Shown one piece after another: positions 8,848-17,505 of a DNA stretch of 64,000 bases. Location: NCBI RefSeq assembly GCF_000184345.1, contig NC_017583.1, positions 2,046,001-2,110,000 on the forward strand, given 5' to 3'. This stretch comes from Spirochaeta thermophila DSM 6578. Its GTDB lineage: Bacteria; Spirochaetota; Spirochaetia; Winmispirales; Winmispiraceae. The translations under genes were made by a program, and so were the position numbers. Under the pieces are notes generated by a model. It was not told the origin of the DNA. It did not search any database and saw nothing but the letters and a program-made list of their open reading frames with translations. Numbering within the stretch: position 1 is the stretch's first letter; each line of letters opens with the position of its first letter.

Positions 8848-10083
8848 ATGGCGAGGATGAACGAGCATTTCCTCAAACTCACCTCATCATACCTCTTCTC
8901 CGAGATCGCGAAGCGGGTGAACACCTATAAGGAGACACATCCAGAGGCGGACATCATCAAGATGGGAATAGGCGACGTCACCCTCCCCCTGCCGGAGGCG
9001 TGTATAAAGGCCTTTCACGAGGCCGTAGACGAGATGGCCCGGGCCGAGACATTCAAGGGCTACGGACCTGAACAGGGCTACCCCTTCCTCCGGGAGGCCA
9101 TCGCAGAGGGAGACTACCGGAGCAGAGGCGTGGAGATAGACGCCGAGGAGATCTTCATCTCCGACGGGGCCAAGTCGGATACCGCCAACTTCCAGGATCT
9201 CTTCTCCTCCGACGCGAAGATCGCCATCCAGGACCCGGTCTACCCGGTCTACATCGACACCAATGTGATGGCAGGCCGCACGGGCGTATTCCGCAACGGG
9301 AGATACGAAGGGGTGGTGTACCTCCCCTGTGTCCCCGAGAACGACTTTCTCCCCGACCCGCCCAAGGAGAAGGTGGACGTGGTCTACCTCTGCTACCCCA
9401 ACAACCCCACCGGAGCGGTGGCACCCCGGGACTACCTGGCGCTGTGGGTGGAGTACGCGCGGAGGCACGACGCGATCATCCTCTTCGACGGGGCCTACGA
9501 GGCCTTCATCCGGGATCCAGAGATTCCTCGCTCGATCTACGAGATCCCCGGAGCCCGTGAGGTGGCGGTTGAGTTCCGCAGCTTCTCCAAGACCGCAGGC
9601 TTCACCGGCACGCGGTGCGCCTACACCGTGGTCCCCAAAGAGTGCAGGGTGAAGGACGGCGAGGGGAGGTTCCACAGCCTCCACGACCTCTGGTTCAGGA
9701 GGCAGAGCACCAAGTTCAACGGTGTCTCCTACCCCGTACAGCGGGCGGCCGCGGCGGTCTACACCCCGGAGGGCCAGGCCCAGGTGCACGCCAACATCGC
9801 CTACTACATGGAAAACGCCAGGATCTTCAGAGAGGCCCTCCTCGGTCTCGGCTACGCCTGCACAGGTGGAGAGAACTCGCCCTACATCTGGGTGGAGACC
9901 GGCACCGACTCCTGGGAGTTCTTCCAGATACTCCTCGAAAGGGCCCAAGTGGTATGCACACCGGGTGCAGGATTCGGGAAATCGGGAGAGGGCTTCGTGA
10001 GGTTCAGCGCCTTCAACTTCAGGGAGCACGTCGAGGAAGCGGCCCGCCGCATCTCCACCGTATTCTCGGGGGCAACACCATGA
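8848..10083 (+). CDS. dapL: LL-diaminopimelate aminotransferase
   Basis: A 411-residue PLP-dependent class I/II aminotransferase converting tetrahydrodipicolinate and glutamate directly to LL-diaminopimelate, the short lysine/DAP route found in chlamydiae, spirochaetes, plants and others. Family signatures include MGIGDVTLPLPEA near the N-terminus, GYGPEQGYPFLREAIA, SDGAKSDTANFQ, CYPNNPTGAV, and SFSKTAGFTGTR with the PLP lysine at K248. Length and sequence match DapL rather than general aspartate aminotransferases. The ATG at 8848 follows AGGAG. The stop overlaps the plsC start by 4 bases. The gene shows that the cell makes DAP at least for lysine, which bears on the unusual MurE motif at 615-638. 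Confidence 0.93.
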   Translation: MARMNEHFLKLTSSYLFSEIAKRVNTYKETHPEADIIKMGIGDVTLPLPEACIKAFHEAVDEMARAETFKGYGPEQGYPFLREAIAEGDYRSRGVEIDAEEIFISDGAKSDTANFQDLFSSDAKIAIQDPVYPVYIDTNVMAGRTGVFRNGRYEGVVYLPCVPENDFLPDPPKEKVDVVYLCYPNNPTGAVAPRDYLALWVEYARRHDAIILFDGAYEAFIRDPEIPRSIYEIPGAREVAVEFRSFSKTAGFTGTRCAYTVVPKECRVKDGEGRFHSLHDLWFRRQSTKFNGVSYPVQRAAAAVYTPEGQAQVHANIAYYMENARIFREALLGLGYACTGGENSPYIWVETGTDSWEFFQILLERAQVVCTPGAGFGKSGEGFVRFSAFNFREHVEEAARRISTVFSGATP

Positions 10084-10811
10084 GGAGCGCCGGGTTCCTT
10101 CTCTTCTTCATCACCGAACTCCTCTTGCTCGCCCTGCTCTATCCCCTCGTCCCCATCCTTTCCCTCTTCTCCCCCCGCCTCGCGCGGCGGTACGTCCAGA
10201 TGACCGCCACCCTGTGGGGCACCTCACTCTTCTTCGTAGCGGGAGTGCCGATCATCGTGAAGGGGAAGGAACACCTCCCGCCGCACGACCGCATCTGCTT
10301 CGTGGCCAACCACGAGGGTTTCGCCGACATCCCCCTCATCCTCATGGCCACCGGCAGGGCGCCCGGCTTCATCGCAAAAAAAGAGCTGAAGATGCTCCCT
10401 GTCATCGGTTTCTGGATGACCGCTCTCCGTTGCGTGTTCATCGATCGGAAGAGCCTCAGACAGGGCAAGCGCGCCATCGAGCAGGGGGCCCGTCACATAC
10501 GAGAAGGCCACCCCATGGTCATCTTCCCCGAAGGCACACGATCCCGCTCCTACACCATGAGGCCCTTCAGACACGGCAGCTTCAAGCTCGCCTACCTCTC
10601 GAACGCCACCATCGTGCCCATCACCATCGTGGGGAGCTTCCACCTCCTCGAGGAGAGAGGGTACCTCCGAAAGCATCCTGTGGAGGTGCACATCCATCCT
10701 CCTATAGAACTCTCCACCCTCACCGAAGAAGAGCGAAAGGAACTTCCCGAGAAGGTCTTTCACATCATTCAAGGACCGCTTCTCGATCGGGAAACGAGTC
10801 TCCCCTCCTGA
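10080..10811 (+). CDS. plsC: 1-acyl-sn-glycerol-3-phosphate acyltransferase (PlsC-like)
   Basis: A 243-residue membrane-associated acyltransferase of phospholipid synthesis. A hydrophobic segment (residues 5-30) anchors it. The acyltransferase block I, normally NHxSxxD, reads NHEGFADIP, so the Ser is Gly but the His and Asp are kept. Block III is present as FPEGTRSRS, and the later VPITIVGS segment fits block IV. The ATG overlaps the dapL stop (ATGA), so translation is coupled although the two functions are unrelated. No clear terminator follows; the next gene has its own promoters. Confidence 0.88.
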   Translation: MRSAGFLLFFITELLLLALLYPLVPILSLFSPRLARRYVQMTATLWGTSLFFVAGVPIIVKGKEHLPPHDRICFVANHEGFADIPLILMATGRAPGFIAKKELKMLPVIGFWMTALRCVFIDRKSLRQGKRAIEQGARHIREGHPMVIFPEGTRSRSYTMRPFRHGSFKLAYLSNATIVPITIVGSFHLLEERGYLRKHPVEVHIHPPIELSTLTEEERKELPEKVFHIIQGPLLDRETSLPS

Positions 10812-10866
10812 GGCGCGCCTAGTACCTCCGGTTTACTCCTTCTTCCCCATCACGCGTGTTTTTTTC

Positions 10867-10914
10867 TTGCGCGATCAGCGCATCCATTGCACAATAAGTC
10901 GGAGTCGGCACAAT
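10867..10914 (+). promoter_or_regulatory. One or two tandem promoters for the glycosylation cassette
   Basis: TTGCGC (10867-10872), 17 bases, CACAAT (10890-10895). A second overlapping candidate is TTGCAC (10887-10892), 16 bases, CACAAT (10909-10914). The second would start near 10921, just before the AAGGAG of the gene at 10932. Confidence 0.4.
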
Positions 10915-10931
10915 CTCCAAGGAGCGTCGTG

Positions 10932-13900
10932 ATGAGAGAGAGACTCCTGCCCTTCCTTCTCCTGGTCATCCTCCTCCCCGTCGCCGCCGGAGAGAACCTG
11001 CTTCGCAATCCCGGATTCGAGGTATGGTCTCCCTCGGCTCCCCACGGCTGGCATCTCCACACCTGGAAGCATACCGGCGGTGTGGTCCTCACCCGGTCCG
11101 AGAACGCCCACTCGGGGAAGTATGCTGCCGTCCTCACCGCCACCGTCCCGGAAGACGGCAAGCTCGTCCAGAAGGTCCAGGTGGAACCCGATAGCCTCTA
11201 CCGCTTCTCGGTGTGGGTAAAGGTGGAAGGCGTGCCCTCCGATATGCTGGGGGCCAACCTCTCCGCCCTCGAGACCACCGAGCGGTCCCCTGACGTGAAG
11301 GACACGCGGGGAGAGTGGGTGCTCCTCGAGACCTACTGCCGCACCGGAGCAACCCAGAGAGAGGTGAACCTCACCCTCAGGTTGGGAGGCTACGGTGCCC
11401 TCTCCACAGGCACGGTGTGGTTCGACGATGCGGAGTTCGTGAAGGTGGAACGCGCCCCCGCGGGCGCCAGGATCATCGGCCTAGCCCCCACCACCCCCTC
11501 CACCCCCCGCTTCCCCCTCGGCCTCCACCTCCTCCTCACCCTCGCCTACCTCGGCCTCCTCGCCCTCCTCCTCCGCACGCCCCTCCTCTCCCGCATCCCC
11601 CTCCCCGCCCTCCTCCTCGCAGCCCTCCTCCTCCGGCTCGCCCTCGCCCCCCTCTTCCCCGGCCACTCCTCCGACATGCCCACCTTCTACGCCTGGGCCA
11701 CCGAGCTCGCACGGGAGGGCATCCCTCACTTCTACGCCACCGCCAGCTTCAAGGACTATCCACCCGGCTATCTCCTCGTCCTCTATCCCGTAGGCCTCCT
11801 CATCACGCTCTTCCGCATCCCCTTCGGCCACCCCGCAAGCCTCCTGCTCCTCAAGCTCCCCTCCATCGCGGCCGATCTCCTGGCAGCCCTCGTGCTCCTC
11901 CGGGCCTTCCCCACCCGCCTCGCCATTCCCCTCACGGCCGCCTACCTCTTCAACCCCTCGATCATCCTCAACTCGGCAGTCTACGGCCAAGCGGACAGCG
12001 TCCTCACCCTGGTGCTCCTCCTCTTCCTCGTCGCCTTCCACCGCAGGTCCTACACCACCTCTGCGGCCTGGCTCGGCCTCGCCCTCGCCGTAAAGCCCCA
12101 GGCCCTCCTCTTCGCCCCCATCGCCCTCCTCTTCCTCCTCACCTGGCTCATCCGACCCCTCACCAGCCGCACCCGACCCGACGCCCTCGCCTCCTTCCGA
12201 CGCCTCGCCCCCACCATGGGCCTCTCCCTGCTCTCCTTTGCCGGAACCCTTCTCCTCGTCCACCTCCCCTTCTTCATCCTCCACCCCCAGCTCGCCCCGA
12301 CCCTCTACCACCGCATCCTCACCTCCTACCCCTTCGGCTCGGTGAACGCCGCCAACTTCTGGACCCTCGCAGGCTTCAACTGGAAACCCCTCCTCTCCTC
12401 CTTCCTGGGCACCCCCCTCTCCACCTGGCAGACCATCGTACAGACGGCCCTTCTCGCAGGTGCGGCCTTCATCTACCTCCGCGAGGAACACCGCACCCCC
12501 TCCACCATCCCCTTCCTCACCGCCCTGTTCCTCGCCCTCTGGGGATTCGCCTTCCTCCCCAAGATGCACGAACGTTACATCTACCCTGCCCTCATCCTCT
12601 CCCTCGCCGCCTTCCTCACCACCGAACGGCGCACCTTCCTCATCGTCTTCCTCCTCCTCACCGTCTCCTCCTACCTCAACCAGGCCCACGTCCTGTTCCA
12701 CGCCGCCCAGAAACAGTTCCAGCTCCCCCTCGACGCCCCCATGGCCCTCGCCTCCCTCCTCACCCTCACCGCCGCCGCCCTCCTCATCTTCGGCCTCTTC
12801 CCCTCCCTCACCCTTCCCCTCCGCCGCCTCATCCTTCGGCGACCGGCCCCCCCACCCCTCCTCCCATCACACGAGGAACACACCACCCCCCGACACCTCA
12901 TCCTCCTCGGCCTCATCACCCTCGCCTACGCCCTCATCGCCTTCACCAACCTCGGCTCCCTCGACACCCCCACCACCTTCTACAAGCCCCGTGAACGCAC
13001 CGAATACTTCGTGGTGGAACTCCCCCCCGACCGCGTCCCCCGAACCATCCTCTACTACCGCGGACTCGGTACCGGCACGTACGACATTCTCTCCTCTCCC
13101 GACCGAAAGAGCTGGAAAAACCTCACGGTCATCGAAAACACCAACCCCTACGCCGAGTTCGGGTGGTTCAGCGCCCCCCTCCCCGCACCGGAAGGCCCCT
13201 ACCTCCTCTTTCGCGTCCACACCCCCGGCCTTGCCCTCCACGAGATCGCCTTTCTCGACAGGGACGGTACCCCTATCCCGGTGAAGATCCCCACCTACTT
13301 CTCCTCGGCCAAGAGCATGGGTAACCCCGACCTCCTGGTGGACGAGCAGGAGACCATCCCAGAACGGATAAGCCACCTCACCAACATGTACTTCGACGAG
13401 ATCTACCACGCCCGCACCGCCTACGAGTACGTACTGGGCCTCCCCCCGAGCGAGACCACCCACCCACCCCTCGGCAAGCTCATCATCAGCCTGGGGATCC
13501 TCCTCTTCGGCATGACCCCCTTCGGCTGGCGCTTCGCAGGAACCCTCATAGGGGTCCTCATGATCCCCCTCTTCTACCTCCTCGCGAGGACCCTCCTCCG
13601 GAAGCCATCCCTCGCCCTGCTCGCCGCCCTCCTCCTCTCGGTGGAACACCTCCACTTCGTCCAGACCCGCATCGCCACCATCGACAGCTTCGCGGTCTTC
13701 TTCATCATCCTCATGTACATCCCCATGGTGAGGTATGTCCTCTTGCTGGATGAAGAGGCCTTCTCTTTCAGGCGCTTTGCCCTCCCTCTCTTGCTCTCGG
13801 GCCTCTTCTTCGGACTCGGCGCAGCCACCAAGTGGACCTGCGTCTATGCGGGCGGAGGACTCGCCGTGCTCTACCTCTGGAAGCTCGTCCGCGCCCTCAA

Positions 13901-14588
13901 AACCGGCGAAGGAACCCCCTCACGGATCGCCGGTCTCCTTCTCTGGTCGGCTGCAAGCTTCCTCGTCCTCCCCGCCCTCATCTACGGGGCGAGCTACATC
14001 CCGAACATACGCATCCTCTCCATCTCCTCACCGGTCTCCTACATCCTCAAGGAGCAAGTGGGGATGTACCGGTACCACAGCGAGCTCACCGCCACGCACC
14101 CCTTCTCCTCGCCGTGGTGGCAGTGGCCCCTGCTCATCAAGCCCATCTGGTACTATTCCGGGAAGTCCCACCTCCCCTCCGACGTGGTCTCCTCCATCTT
14201 CGCCATGGGCAACCCGCTCATCATCTGGGGAGGCACCGCAGCCCTCCTCTGGCTCCTCGTCCGCTGGGTACGGACCCGCTCCCGACTCACCGGCCTGCTG
14301 CTCCTCCTCTTCGGCTTTCAGTACCTCCCCTGGGCCATAAGCCCCAGGTCGCTCACCTTCTTCTATCACTACTTCGCCGCCATACCCTTCAGCATCCTCC
14401 TCCTCGTGCACGCAGCCGAAGAGCTCGGTCTCTTTCAGACCCAGGGGAAGACCCGATGGATCGTGCCCGCCTTCGCGGCGGGGTGCGCCATCCTCTTTCT
14501 CCTCTTCTATCCCATCCTCTCGGGCCTTCCCGTACCCCGCTGGTACGCCGTGCTCCTCAGGTGGATGCCCACCTGGTACTTCTATTAG
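10932..14588 (+). CDS. Giant membrane glycosyltransferase with two GT-C cores and carbohydrate-binding-like domains
   Basis: A 1218-residue protein beginning with a signal peptide (MRERLLPFLLLV to VAAGE). Residues about 20-170 resemble a CBM4/9-like jelly-roll (NLLRNPGFEVWS to TGTVWFDDAEFV). Then comes a first polytopic GT-C core (about 175-640) with an Asp-containing first loop (SSDMPTFYAWA) and DYPPGYL, resembling GT87-type enzymes. A soluble beta domain follows at about 700-810 (discoidin-like). The second polytopic core resembles GT39 protein O-mannosyltransferases: FDEIYHAR (D822, E823) and HPPLGK (from H844) are their first-loop signatures, and TRIATIDSF follows. Such enzymes use lipid-linked sugars on the outer face of the membrane. 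The AAGGAG 7 bases upstream and the signal peptide fix the start; upstream in-frame ATG 10887 is rejected. GtrB and GtrA homologues follow immediately, pointing to surface glycosylation. Acceptor and sugar are unknown. Confidence 0.8.
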   Translation: MRERLLPFLLLVILLPVAAGENLLRNPGFEVWSPSAPHGWHLHTWKHTGGVVLTRSENAHSGKYAAVLTATVPEDGKLVQKVQVEPDSLYRFSVWVKVEGVPSDMLGANLSALETTERSPDVKDTRGEWVLLETYCRTGATQREVNLTLRLGGYGALSTGTVWFDDAEFVKVERAPAGARIIGLAPTTPSTPRFPLGLHLLLTLAYLGLLALLLRTPLLSRIPLPALLLAALLLRLALAPLFPGHSSDMPTFYAWATELAREGIPHFYATASFKDYPPGYLLVLYPVGLLITLFRIPFGHPASLLLLKLPSIAADLLAALVLLRAFPTRLAIPLTAAYLFNPSIILNSAVYGQADSVLTLVLLLFLVAFHRRSYTTSAAWLGLALAVKPQALLFAPIALLFLLTWLIRPLTSRTRPDALASFRRLAPTMGLSLLSFAGTLLLVHLPFFILHPQLAPTLYHRILTSYPFGSVNAANFWTLAGFNWKPLLSSFLGTPLSTWQTIVQTALLAGAAFIYLREEHRTPSTIPFLTALFLALWGFAFLPKMHERYIYPALILSLAAFLTTERRTFLIVFLLLTVSSYLNQAHVLFHAAQKQFQLPLDAPMALASLLTLTAAALLIFGLFPSLTLPLRRLILRRPAPPPLLPSHEEHTTPRHLILLGLITLAYALIAFTNLGSLDTPTTFYKPRERTEYFVVELPPDRVPRTILYYRGLGTGTYDILSSPDRKSWKNLTVIENTNPYAEFGWFSAPLPAPEGPYLLFRVHTPGLALHEIAFLDRDGTPIPVKIPTYFSSAKSMGNPDLLVDEQETIPERISHLTNMYFDEIYHARTAYEYVLGLPPSETTHPPLGKLIISLGILLFGMTPFGWRFAGTLIGVLMIPLFYLLARTLLRKPSLALLAALLLSVEHLHFVQTRIATIDSFAVFFIILMYIPMVRYVLLLDEEAFSFRRFALPLLLSGLFFGLGAATKWTCVYAGGGLAVLYLWKLVRALKTGEGTPSRIAGLLLWSAASFLVLPALIYGASYIPNIRILSISSPVSYILKEQVGMYRYHSELTATHPFSSPWWQWPLLIKPIWYYSGKSHLPSDVVSSIFAMGNPLIIWGGTAALLWLLVRWVRTRSRLTGLLLLLFGFQYLPWAISPRSLTFFYHYFAAIPFSILLLVHAAEELGLFQTQGKTRWIVPAFAAGCAILFLLFYPILSGLPVPRWYAVLLRWMPTWYFY

Positions 14589-14597
14589 GAGGAACCC

Positions 14598-15542
14598 ATG
14601 ATCTCGATCATCATCCCCGTGTACAACGAAGAGGAGGTGCTCCCGGCCCTCTACGAGCGGCTCACCCGCGTCATGAAGGGCACCGGGGAAGAGTACGAGC
14701 TCGTCTTCGTGGACGACGGGAGCACCGATCGCACCTACCAGATCCTCAAAAACCTCCATGAGAAAGACCCCCGCTGCAAGGTCATCCACTTCTCCCGCAA
14801 CTTCGGCCACCAGATCGCCATCACTGCGGGCATGGACTACGCCCGAGGGGACGCCGTGATCATCATCGACGCGGACCTCCAGGACCCGCCCGAGCTCATC
14901 CCCCAGATGCTCGAGAAATGGCGAGCGGGGACACAGATCGTCCATGCCCGGAGGGTGAAACGCAAGGGGGAAGGGCTCTTCAAACGCGCGACCGCCGCCC
15001 TGTTCTACCGGATCCTCAAAGCCCTCACCGACGTGGAGATCCCGGTGGATGTGGGAGACTTCAGGCTCATGGACCGGAAGGTGGTGGACTCGCTCAAAGG
15101 GATGCGGGAACGCAACCGGTTCGTGCGGGGCCTGGTGAGCTGGACGGGATTCAGGCAGGACGAGGTCACCTATGTGCGCGACCCGCGCTACGCAGGAACC
15201 ACGAAGTACCCGCTCGGGAAGATGATCCGCTTCGCCCTCAACGGGATCACCTCGTTCTCGGACAAGCCCCTCAAGGTTGCGAGCCTCCTGGGCAGTCTCC
15301 TCTCCCTCGCGGGCTTTCTCTACCTCCTCTACGTGCTCTACCTCAGGCTCTTCACCGATCAAGTGGTCCAGGGATGGGCGAGCATCGTGGTCCTCATACT
15401 GGTATTCAACGGCTTCACCCTCCTGTCCCTCGGGATCCTGGGCGAGTACGTGGGAAGGATCTACGACGAAGTGAAGCAACGCCCCCTCTACATCGTGGAG
15501 GAGACGCTGGGGGTGGAACAGAAGGAGATCCGGCATGGATGA
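14598..15542 (+). CDS. GT2 polyprenyl-phosphate glycosyltransferase (GtrB/DPM-like)
   Basis: A 314-residue enzyme that should transfer a sugar from a nucleotide donor to polyprenyl phosphate on the cytoplasmic face, making the lipid-linked donor used by the preceding protein. The catalytic domain shows IIIPVYNEEEVLPAL, FVDDGSTDRT and the DXD-like DADLQDPPE, and GDFRLMDRKV is typical of the DPM/GtrB group. Two C-terminal transmembrane helices (about residues 228-255 and 263-288) anchor it. It has a strong GGAGG 5 bases before the ATG and starts 9 bases after the preceding stop. Its end overlaps the GtrA gene by 8 bases. Confidence 0.9.
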   Translation: MISIIIPVYNEEEVLPALYERLTRVMKGTGEEYELVFVDDGSTDRTYQILKNLHEKDPRCKVIHFSRNFGHQIAITAGMDYARGDAVIIIDADLQDPPELIPQMLEKWRAGTQIVHARRVKRKGEGLFKRATAALFYRILKALTDVEIPVDVGDFRLMDRKVVDSLKGMRERNRFVRGLVSWTGFRQDEVTYVRDPRYAGTTKYPLGKMIRFALNGITSFSDKPLKVASLLGSLLSLAGFLYLLYVLYLRLFTDQVVQGWASIVVLILVFNGFTLLSLGILGEYVGRIYDEVKQRPLYIVEETLGVEQKEIRHG

Positions 15543-15987
15543 GAGGGCCCGGCATCTGCAGCTCGCCTTCCAGTTCGTACGTTTCAACCTGGTGGGCACC
15601 CTCAACACCCTCATCGACGTGGGGATCTTCGCCCTCCTCACCTCCCTGGGCACCCCACCGGTCGCCGCCCAACCTGTCTCCTACTTCTGCGGCATGGTGA
15701 ACGGCTTCTTCCTCCACAAGTACTGGACCTTCAGACAACGGAGAGGGTCGTGGGGAGTCCAGGCCCTCAAGTTCGTGTTCGTGAACCTTGCTGGGATCCT
15801 GCTCACCACGAGCATCATCGCCCTCTTTGAGGAGCTCGCCTCCTCCACCGGCTGGGGATCTACCCGGATCCTCGCCTGGCCTGCCTACGTGGTGGCAGGC
15901 AAGGCCTGCGCCCTCGTCGCAGGCAGCCTCCTCACCTTCACCGCCAACAGGTGGTGGGTGTTCAGAGAGGAACAAGTCCTTCACTAG
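15535..15987 (+). CDS. GtrA-family membrane protein (putative lipid-linked sugar flippase)
   Basis: A 150-residue protein with four hydrophobic segments and the GtrA-family pattern: FVRFNLVGTLNTLID at the start, FFLHKYWTF after the second helix, and FTANRWWVF at the C-terminus. GtrA proteins are thought to help move polyprenyl-linked sugars across the membrane. It overlaps the GT2 gene by 8 bases and closes the cassette of synthesis (GT2), translocation (GtrA) and transfer (giant GT-C protein). A G-C stem follows at once, but with its A-tract on the upstream side, so it is oriented for the converging xylanase gene. Confidence 0.85.
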   Translation: MDERARHLQLAFQFVRFNLVGTLNTLIDVGIFALLTSLGTPPVAAQPVSYFCGMVNGFFLHKYWTFRQRRGSWGVQALKFVFVNLAGILLTTSIIALFEELASSTGWGSTRILAWPAYVVAGKACALVAGSLLTFTANRWWVFREEQVLH

Positions 15988-16018
15988 AAAAAAAGGGGAG
16001 GGGTTCCCCCCTCCCCGT
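15988..16018 (-). terminator. Intrinsic terminator of the xylanase gene
   Basis: On the minus strand a GGGGAGGGG / CCCCTCCCC stem with a short loop is followed by a run of eight T. It lies between the convergent gtrA-like and xylanase genes and may slow transcription in both directions. Confidence 0.8.
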
Positions 16019-16030
16019 ACCACACGTGTG

Positions 16031-17332
16031 TTAGTTCATCTCAACGTGCCCCCACGGGACCGAACTCTCATAGTGGATGTACCAGCACCCGTCGGATGAA
16101 GCCGGAATCGCATGCTGGGGAACCCAGGTATTGGTGTAGTCGGTGCCATTGATCTCGAGGAGATCGAGGTTCCAGGAGTTCACATACCGGCCCCAGTTGG
16201 TGGTGCTGGAGAAATCGTTCGTCTTCCAGTAGTACTCACCTGCTCCGTCATAGCTGAAGGGCAGATTGATCTCGGTATACTCACCTGAACCAGGAGTAGG
16301 CGTCGGTGTGGGGCTGGACGTGGCCGTCGGGGTGGGAGTCGGCGTGGATGTGGGAGTGGGCGTAGGCGTGGGAGTGGAACCACCACTCGCGTACTGCATG
16401 AGCCAGGTGAGGGCGGGCCGCTCCGTGCCGTCGGAGTGCAGCAGGTACGCCTCGCTCTGCCAGATGTGTCCCTCCACATACCCCCAGAGCGTCACACCCC
16501 TCACCGAGGGATGCTCCCACAACACGGGAAACTTCTCCTGGTACCGCTGAAGCTGCGTCTGATCGTCGCCCCTCATGTCCAGCTCGGACACATAGATGGG
16601 AAGTCCCGTCTGGGCGAGCATGTCGAGCACCTGCTCCATCGTGGAGACGCTCACGCTGTCCATGTTAAAGGCGTGACACTGTATCCCTATCCCGTCCACA
16701 AGCCCACGCGCCTTGAGTAGATCGATGATCTGGATGTACCGCTGCGCCGCGCTCGGATCGGAGATGATCCCGTACTCGTTGATGAGCAGGGTGCTGTTCG
16801 GAAAGTACTCCCTCGCAAGCTGGAACGAGGTGACCACCCAGTCCCACCCGGTGCTCCCATCACCACCAAGGGCATCACGGTACGGCGGCGGCGAGTGCAG
16901 CGGCTCGTTCACCACGTCGATCATGTCGATGTCGGCGTACCGGTTCGCCACGGCCGCAAACCACTCCTCCACTTCCGCACGCTGCTCGCTCGCTGAAAGC
17001 CCGCTGATCCACGAGGGCTGCTGCTGACCCCACACGAGCACGTGAAACTTGAACGGCATCCCGTGCTGCTTCGCATAGTCGTAGATGGAGTCGAGCGTAC
17101 CCCAGTTCATCTGATCCCGGCTCGACTCCACCGACCCCCACTTCCCCGCATTCTCCGGGGTCACCTGGTTCCAGTACTGCGAGAACTTAAGCGGCTCCTC
17201 TGCTCCGTAAAAGATGTTGCCGAGGAACTTGCTCCCTGTGTTCACCTCCACTCGTGGAGTAACTTCGTACCAACACGAGGCAAGAAGCACCGCCACAAAA
17301 AGGACAAAAAGACCTCGCATCCATGTGGACAT
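16031..17332 (-). CDS. Lipoprotein GH10 endo-1,4-beta-xylanase with C-terminal CBM64-like module
   Basis: A 433-residue exported enzyme. Residues 1-20 are a lipoprotein signal with lipobox LASC (Cys20). Residues about 30-315 are a GH10 catalytic domain with acid/base Glu143 in VVNEPLH and nucleophile Glu250 in YVSELDMRG. Residues 319-350 are a Pro-Thr linker encoded by a repetitive tract. Residues 351-433 resemble CBM64, rich in Trp (WNLDLLEING, WYIHYES, WGHVE), a cellulose-binding family I know from Spirochaeta thermophila. The enzyme should hydrolyse xylan while tethered to the cell surface and held near cellulose. The ATG at 17332 has AAGGAG 7 bases upstream. Promoter and terminator are both visible, so it is monocistronic. 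Confidence 0.93.
   Translation of the reverse strand: MSTWMRGLFVLFVAVLLASCWYEVTPRVEVNTGSKFLGNIFYGAEEPLKFSQYWNQVTPENAGKWGSVESSRDQMNWGTLDSIYDYAKQHGMPFKFHVLVWGQQQPSWISGLSASEQRAEVEEWFAAVANRYADIDMIDVVNEPLHSPPPYRDALGGDGSTGWDWVVTSFQLAREYFPNSTLLINEYGIISDPSAAQRYIQIIDLLKARGLVDGIGIQCHAFNMDSVSVSTMEQVLDMLAQTGLPIYVSELDMRGDDQTQLQRYQEKFPVLWEHPSVRGVTLWGYVEGHIWQSEAYLLHSDGTERPALTWLMQYASGGSTPTPTPTPTSTPTPTPTATSSPTPTPTPGSGEYTEINLPFSYDGAGEYYWKTNDFSSTTNWGRYVNSWNLDLLEINGTDYTNTWVPQHAIPASSDGCWYIHYESSVPWGHVEMN
16280..16380 (-). repeat. Pro-Thr linker-coding simple repeat in the xylanase gene
   Basis: A tract of alternating ACx/CCx codons encodes TPTPTP-type repeats interrupted by TST, TAT and SS, linking the catalytic and binding modules. 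It is a low-complexity repeat within the coding sequence and a likely site of length variation. Confidence 0.8.
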
Positions 17333-17373
17333 ACCTGCACTCCTTCAGTCCATGAAGATCTCCTCACGCATTG

Positions 17374-17402
17374 ACTATACCACATATAAATGAAAATTTC
17401 AA
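17374..17402 (-). promoter_or_regulatory. Promoter for the xylanase gene
   Basis: Minus strand: TTGAAA (17397-17402), 17 bases, TATAGT (17374-17379), in an AT-rich patch. Predicted leader about 35 bases containing AAGGAG. No clear operator was recognised. Confidence 0.65.
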
Positions 17403-17450
17403 AATGCATTGGAAAAGTTTTTATTTTATTCCCGCACACTCCTGCAGCAC

Positions 17451-17483
17451 AAAAAAACATACCCGGGGTTTCCCCCGGGTATG
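17451..17483 (-). terminator. Intrinsic terminator of the acyltransferase-like gene
   Basis: Minus strand: an 11-bp stem CATACCCGGGG / CCCCGGGTATG with a short loop, followed by seven T. It lies 23 bases after the stop codon at 17506. Confidence 0.85.
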
Positions 17484-17505
17484 CAGGATTCGCGCTCCTA
17501 TCGGA

